From assembly GCF_032050975.1 (NCBI RefSeq), contig NZ_CP116967.1, forward strand, positions 1,113,001-1,177,000: 64,000 nt of DNA, given 5' to 3'. Of the stretch, positions 63,307 through 64,000 are shown piece after piece. Under the pieces are notes generated by a model, which did no database searches, had not been told where the DNA came from, and worked only from the letters and a program-made list of their open reading frames with translations. A program made the translations under genes and the position numbers. The DNA is from Candidatus Nitrospira allomarina. Lineage in GTDB: Bacteria > Nitrospirota > Nitrospiria > Nitrospirales > UBA8639. How positions within the stretch are numbered: the stretch's first letter is position 1; every line of letters begins with the position of its first letter.

Positions 63307-64000
63307 TTATCTGGCCAATGTTCTGATGTACTGAATCACCTGCCAGATTTGGTTGTCTGGCATACCGGAAAAGGCCATCATGCCGGTTCCTGCAGATCCG
63401 TTTTTGATAATCCAATACAGTTGCCCGTCAGAAATATCTTTCATCGTTTCTCCACAGGTAAAGTTTCGTGGATGTGGAATCAACGCCGCGCCCATTGGTC
63501 CTTGTCCGTCCCCTTTATCGCCATGACATTGCTTACAGGCCAAGGGTTGAGCGGTTTCGTGATACAGCGTTTCTCCCGCCTTGATGTGCTCTTGCGAGGC
63601 GGGTAACGGACTGGTCATATGACGAAATTTTCCAGGCGCCTGCTTCGTGTTGCGTGGTTGTGGACATACTCCTAAAGGACCACCAGATGATGAAGTCGTG
63701 CCGGCCATCTCTGGGCCACCCTTAAACGTGGTCTTCAAATACGCAATGACATCGGATACGCCTTCAGTCCCGCCTATGGTCAGTCCCCAATACGGCATCA
63801 TGGAAGACTTCCCAACAGCTTTCCCCCCGTAATAGATCACGTTATACAGATAATCGAGAGGAATTTTTTCAAAGGGAATATTGGCATGCACTGCCGGTTT
63901 GGGTTCCAAGCCTGAAGCCGCCGGACCATCCCCTTTGCCCTCCGCCCCATGACATTGAGCACAATATTCTTGATAAATTTTGGCTCCGTTTTCGATATTC
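63307..64000 (-). CDS. Diheme cytochrome c, partial (N-terminus off the window)
   Basis: The frame runs through the right edge; ~230 residues are visible. Two heme-binding CxxCH motifs: CAQCH (63959-63945, in KIYQEYCAQCHGAEGKGDGP) and CKQCH (in TAQPLACKQCHGDKGDGQGP), each beginning a class I cytochrome c domain. Candidate methionine ligands lie in KSSMMPYWGLT and GTGMMAFSGM. The two halves are a duplicated monoheme fold. It is a periplasmic electron carrier or oxidase/reductase subunit. Its signal peptide would be outside the window. Confidence 0.9.
   Translation of the reverse strand, partial: NIENGAKIYQEYCAQCHGAEGKGDGPAASGLEPKPAVHANIPFEKIPLDYLYNVIYYGGKAVGKSSMMPYWGLTIGGTEGVSDVIAYLKTTFKGGPEMAGTTSSSGGPLGVCPQPRNTKQAPGKFRHMTSPLPASQEHIKAGETLYHETAQPLACKQCHGDKGDGQGPMGAALIPHPRNFTCGETMKDISDGQLYWIIKNGSAGTGMMAFSGMPDNQIWQVIQYIRTLAR

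Overview
The window looks like chromosome of a Gram-negative, free-living bacterium, most likely a Nitrospira-type member of the Nitrospirota. The base composition is moderate by eye. There is a hopanoid-type HpnA epimerase, many exported proteins and lipoproteins of no recognised family, and a diheme cytochrome c at the right edge. The taxon is an inference; no rRNA or other phylogenetic marker was available to test it.

Layout. 1-2.1 kb: the end of a class II aldolase, a palindromic intergenic repeat, a decayed TPR gene and a lysine-rich histone-H1-like protein. 2.1-6.6 kb: the classic replication/repair cluster tRNA-Ser, SRP RNA, dnaX, ybaB and recR on the minus strand, with a small membrane-protein pair upstream. 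7-10.5 kb: tRNA-Leu, then tig-clpP-clpX (protein folding and degradation), meeting topA tail to tail. 10.5-21.6 kb, minus strand: topA, dprA, rng, and the elongasome set mreB-mreC-mreD-mrdA-rodA. 22-26.4 kb: leuC-leuD (leucine synthesis) and a CPA2 cation/proton antiporter.

26.4-43 kb is the accessory part. It opens with two copies of a 1.34-kb direct repeat. Each copy carries a promoter-like site, a cyclic-di-GMP-I (GEMM-I) riboswitch and the 5' half of a gene for an exported fibronectin-III protein. The first gene has four copies of a ~140-residue domain and an Ig-like domain, but is broken by one extra G in a G tract. The second has one copy of that domain followed by FG-GAP/VCBS-like calcium-binding repeats. 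A scrap of a second antiporter gene lies between them. Behind them come an orphan STN-domain protein, a probable outer-membrane barrel, an exported MsrA, several lipoproteins, an astacin-like lipoprotein metalloprotease with a PPC domain and a formylglycine-generating-enzyme-like protein without the catalytic cysteines. I read this as a surface module, at least partly switched by c-di-GMP, i.e. by the sessile/motile decision.

43-60 kb returns to housekeeping and signalling: ruvB, a compact uvrA that lacks the insertion domain, a small gene with a perfect PHD-finger (C4HC3) pattern coupled to a membrane protein, ispA, hpnA, a GAF-GAF kinase whose phospho-acceptor histidine is replaced by threonine, a MidA-like methyltransferase, an SLC13-type transporter, a TrkA-linked potassium channel and a TauE-type exporter. 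60-64 kb holds a 1.3-kb stretch with no convincing gene, a tandem-PAS histidine kinase and the partial cytochrome c.
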